6,937 nucleotides of DNA from Bacteroidota bacterium. GTDB lineage: Bacteria; Bacteroidota; Bacteroidia; 2-12-FULL-35-15. The stretch is taken from positions 1 to 6,937 of the forward strand of contig JAIOQD010000564.1 of NCBI GenBank assembly GCA_021413595.1. Direction: 5' to 3'. Positions 5,701-6,937 of this stretch are shown here, in pieces; position 1 is the stretch's first letter, and each line of letters starts with the position of its first letter. The translations under genes were made by a program, and so were the position numbers. Under the pieces are notes generated by a model, which did not search any database, was not told where the DNA came from, and was given only the letters and a program-made list of their open reading frames with translations.

Positions 5701-6937
5701 ATAAGTGGTTCAAATGTTTCATCAATACCCGTAAGCACACAACCTAATTCAATAGGGTTGTTAACGATCTTTCAAGCACCTGAAAATGTTGGGGATAATT
5801 TTGGTCAGCGAATAAGAGGCTATGTTTGCCCACCAATATCCGGTTATTATGTTTTTTGGATAGCAAGTGATAATAGCAGTGAATTATGGTTAAGCACAGA
5901 TGATAATTCGAATAATAAACAAAAAATCGCTTCTGTTTCGGGTTATACGTCTCCGAGACATTGGACAAAATATTCCTCCCAACAATCGGCTACAAAAAGT
6001 CTTATTGCAGGTCATAAATATTATATTGAGGCTTTGCATAAAGAAGCAAGTCAGGGAGATAATTGTGCTGTAGGATGGCAATTGCCCAATGGAACTTTAG
6101 AAAGACCGATACCCGGTACAAGGCTTTCTCCATTTAATATTCCGCTATTAACTAATATAAGTTCACCGGTAAATAACAGTTCATTTAGTGCCGGTTCAGC
6201 TATTACAATTCAGGCTATTGCAACAGGAGGACTTGGAACAATACAAAAAGTAGAATTTTTTGCTGATTCAACAAAAATTGCTGAAGATGAAACAAGTCCA
6301 TACAGTTTTGTATGGAATAATGTAATTGAGGGTAATTATAACCTATCTGTCAAAGCAACAGATAGTGGAAACAATAGTGCTGTTTCGGCAAAGGTAACTA
6401 TTTCTGTAATGCCAATTGTAGCATGTAGCGCTACAGGCTCAATCGCAAGAGAAGTATGGAGTAATATTAGTGGTTCATCAGTTAGTGCTATTCCCCTCGG
6501 CATAAATCCAAGTTTAACAGGGCTGCTTTCTATTTTCGAAGCACCTCAAAGTTTTGCGAATAATTTTGGCCAGCGGATCAGTGGTTATGTTTGCCCACCG
6601 GTAAGCGGTAATTATATTTTTTGGATAGCAAGCGATAATAGCAGTGAATTATGGTTAAGCACAGATAACACTCCGGATAACAAACAAAAGATCGCCTCTG
6701 TTTCGGGTTATACGTCTTCAAGACAATGGACAAAATATTCCACACAAAAATCGGTTTCAAAAAATCTTATAGCCGGTCAAAAATATTATATAGAAGCATT
6801 ACATAAAGAAGCTGACCAAGGTGATAATTGTGCTGTAGGATGGCAATTACCATCAGGTGTTCAGGAAAGACCGATACCGGGTAACAGACTTTCCCCATTT
6901 CAACTGAGTCCTTCAGTAGAATTAATTTCAGCAGGTA
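2719..6937 (+). CDS. Giant multidomain protein: truncated glycoside hydrolase, purple acid phosphatase, (Ig-PA14)n; 3'-partial
   Basis: The frame is open from ATG 2719 to the right edge (1406 codons), and an in-frame TAA at 2713 blocks any earlier start. Residues 1-240 resemble a clan GH-A (beta/alpha)8 glycosidase from strand 3 onward. IIGNEPDG (E42) fits the strand-4 acid/base, DIISFHLF fits strand 6, and AVTEAN (E172) fits the strand-7 nucleophile. Residues 240-340 look like its C-terminal beta-sandwich. Residues 372-622 are a complete purple-acid-phosphatase-type metallophosphoesterase: GDFG (D378), GDNNY (D406, Y409), GNHD (N451), HHSP (H525) and GHSH (H556, H558), so all seven metal ligands are present. 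Big_7-like Ig modules (about 636-725, 885-979, 1140-1234) alternate with PA14 modules (726-884, 981-1139, 1236-1394), and a fourth Ig starts at 1395. Expected roles are hydrolysis of a phosphate ester and of a glycosidic bond, with PA14 giving glycan binding. A T9SS sorting domain probably lies beyond the edge, as in gene 1. There is no signal peptide at this start, and barrel strands 1-2 are missing, so export and glycosidase activity are doubtful as the sequence stands. The exact GH family is not assigned. Confidence 0.9.
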   Translation, partial: MEPIIQVSYYNNKYTASQAAEIVEFINITNTRNVKYWIIGNEPDGSYGNINATGVANYVKAFSLAMKNKDPSIKIIAPEAGWYNKNILDGLTTPGGLNDITGKDANGNFIVDIISFHLFAFSGTQTRSKVISYLTTPGLFEDNLTELNQRITACNNFHQRNLNSPLGIAVTEANIMWKKLQGDDIYNLGASSFLCGQFWTEIIGICMKRNVSILNFWSVIEGSELGYLSDLSTLPKPTYYHFQMLAGNFKGEFCNGTDNKTNVKCFGSKKDDQISVVIMNQDQSNDFIYTLRLDTNLISGLDPLKINIDADINNEYNDTLFRESSVLLTLNSNGTLIKKCVYKLYGNADNNLSPTCTILEAALPAAPSTSASFAVIGDFGLAGNNELAVANLVKSWNSDFIITTGDNNYELGQSSTIDANIGQYYHDYIYPYSGNYGAGADSNRFFPALGNHDLNTNNGAAYLQYFTLPGNERYYDYVKGNIHFFVLNSDPREADGNDSTSIQAFWLKNKIQNSNSKWKVVYFHHSPYCSDATQGSLAYMRWPFKKWGANVVLSGHSHVYERLMVDDFPYFVNGVGGKSLYPFKATPLSESVFRYNSNFGAIHCNEYSDTLSFRFYNKAGTLIDSYLLTRNLGPLGVIVSSPPNNSTFSFGTPVVINATVIGGLGGINKVDFYMDTIKLGTDSIYPFSFTWTNAPLGSYSLTAIVSDNSNNTVLSLPSTITVVMPCTSAGKITRDFWANISGTSIASIPLNTAPTSITQLTVFEGPSNAADNYGSRIRGYICPPISGNYTFWIASDDNSELWLSTTDQIINKIKIASVSGYTSSRQWTKYAGQQSAPIHLIAGVQYYIEAIHKEGTQGDNLAVGWQLPNGVLERPIPGTRLTPIVFPLTATISSPANNSSFIEGSTITIQADISGGTGTIQKVDFFADSIKIGEDFTSPYSIVWSNVLQGNYELTAKVTGEGSDTAISPIITISVMLPVTCSATGNISREVWNNISGSNVSSIPVSTQPNSIGLLTIFQAPENVGDNFGQRIRGYVCPPISGYYVFWIASDNSSELWLSTDDNSNNKQKIASVSGYTSPRHWTKYSSQQSATKSLIAGHKYYIEALHKEASQGDNCAVGWQLPNGTLERPIPGTRLSPFNIPLLTNISSPVNNSSFSAGSAITIQAIATGGLGTIQKVEFFADSTKIAEDETSPYSFVWNNVIEGNYNLSVKATDSGNNSAVSAKVTISVMPIVACSATGSIAREVWSNISGSSVSAIPLGINPSLTGLLSIFEAPQSFANNFGQRISGYVCPPVSGNYIFWIASDNSSELWLSTDNTPDNKQKIASVSGYTSSRQWTKYSTQKSVSKNLIAGQKYYIEALHKEADQGDNCAVGWQLPSGVQERPIPGNRLSPFQLSPSVELISAG
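4624..6937 (+). repeat. Tandem Ig+PA14 array, 255-residue (765-base) period, three units plus part of a fourth
   Basis: The leading Cys codons of the three PA14 modules are at 4894, 5659 and 6424, exactly 765 bases apart each time. Approximate units are 4624-5370, 5371-6135 and 6136-6900, and a fourth begins at 6901. Each PA14 is 159 residues from the Cys to the end of RL(T/S)P(I/F). Units 2 and 3 are closest: 5852-5901 and 6617-6666 differ at one base in 50 by eye. Unit 1 is the most diverged, with a shorter Ig (84 rather than 86 residues from SSP to Cys). The pattern fits in-frame unit duplication with some recent recombination between units 2 and 3. Such a repeat is also a likely place for assembly collapse, so the true copy number may be higher. 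Confidence 0.9.

Noticed and set aside
5256..6760. Minus-strand ORFs at 5256-5441, 5744-5968, 5890-6081 and 6578-6760
   Set aside because: All are antisense to the Ig+PA14 array. The similarity between the 5744-5968 and 6578-6760 products follows from the 765-base repeat.
4624..6937. CRISPR array or satellite-type repeat
   Set aside because: The period is 765 bases, the repeats are fully coding in one frame, and the units are recognisable Ig and PA14 domains.
1..6937. Defence system, toxin-antitoxin pair, phage or transposon
   Set aside because: No nuclease, helicase, integrase, transposase or small paired genes are seen. All coding content is secreted enzyme, propeller and adhesion modules.

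Overview
The window is AT-rich (roughly two thirds A+T by eye), and every supported gene lies on the + strand. The best clue to the organism is the C-terminus of the first protein. It has a VYPNPNTG motif followed by about 75 residues that end in VVLLR, which is a type A sorting domain of the type IX secretion system (T9SS). That system is restricted to the Bacteroidota (Bacteroidetes). Large secreted proteins built from Big_7-like Ig modules and PA14 modules, and a secreted kelch protein, fit a free-living polymer-degrading member of that phylum. The species cannot be told from this sequence.

Layout: (1) 1-1502 is the 3' part of a secreted protein: one Ig module, one PA14 module, a second Ig-like module and the T9SS sorting domain. 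Its frame is open to the left edge, so its true start lies outside. (2) 1574-2494 is a complete secreted six-bladed kelch propeller with a signal peptide and no sorting domain. (3) 2495-2718 is an AT-rich gap holding an imperfect inverted repeat and a short ORF (2667-2750) that looks like the first residues of a signal peptide. (4) 2719-6937 is a very large ORF that runs off the right edge (1406 codons visible). It encodes the back part of a clan GH-A-like glycoside hydrolase barrel, a complete purple-acid-phosphatase-type metallophosphoesterase, then three Ig+PA14 units and the start of a fourth.

The two most notable points are the enzyme combination and the damaged start of the large gene. 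A glycosidase-like and a phosphatase-like domain share one chain with repeated PA14 modules, which suggests (inference only) action on phosphate-bearing glycans or organic phosphate held in extracellular polysaccharide. The front of the gene looks broken: a signal-peptide start is present in another frame 52 bases upstream, and the first two strands of the glycosidase barrel are missing. This could be a real deletion and frameshift or an assembly chimera. The Ig+PA14 units of gene 1 and of the large gene are clearly related, with exactly matching PA14 lengths and patches of about 90% or higher DNA identity. The region therefore appears to have grown by duplication of a shared adhesion module.
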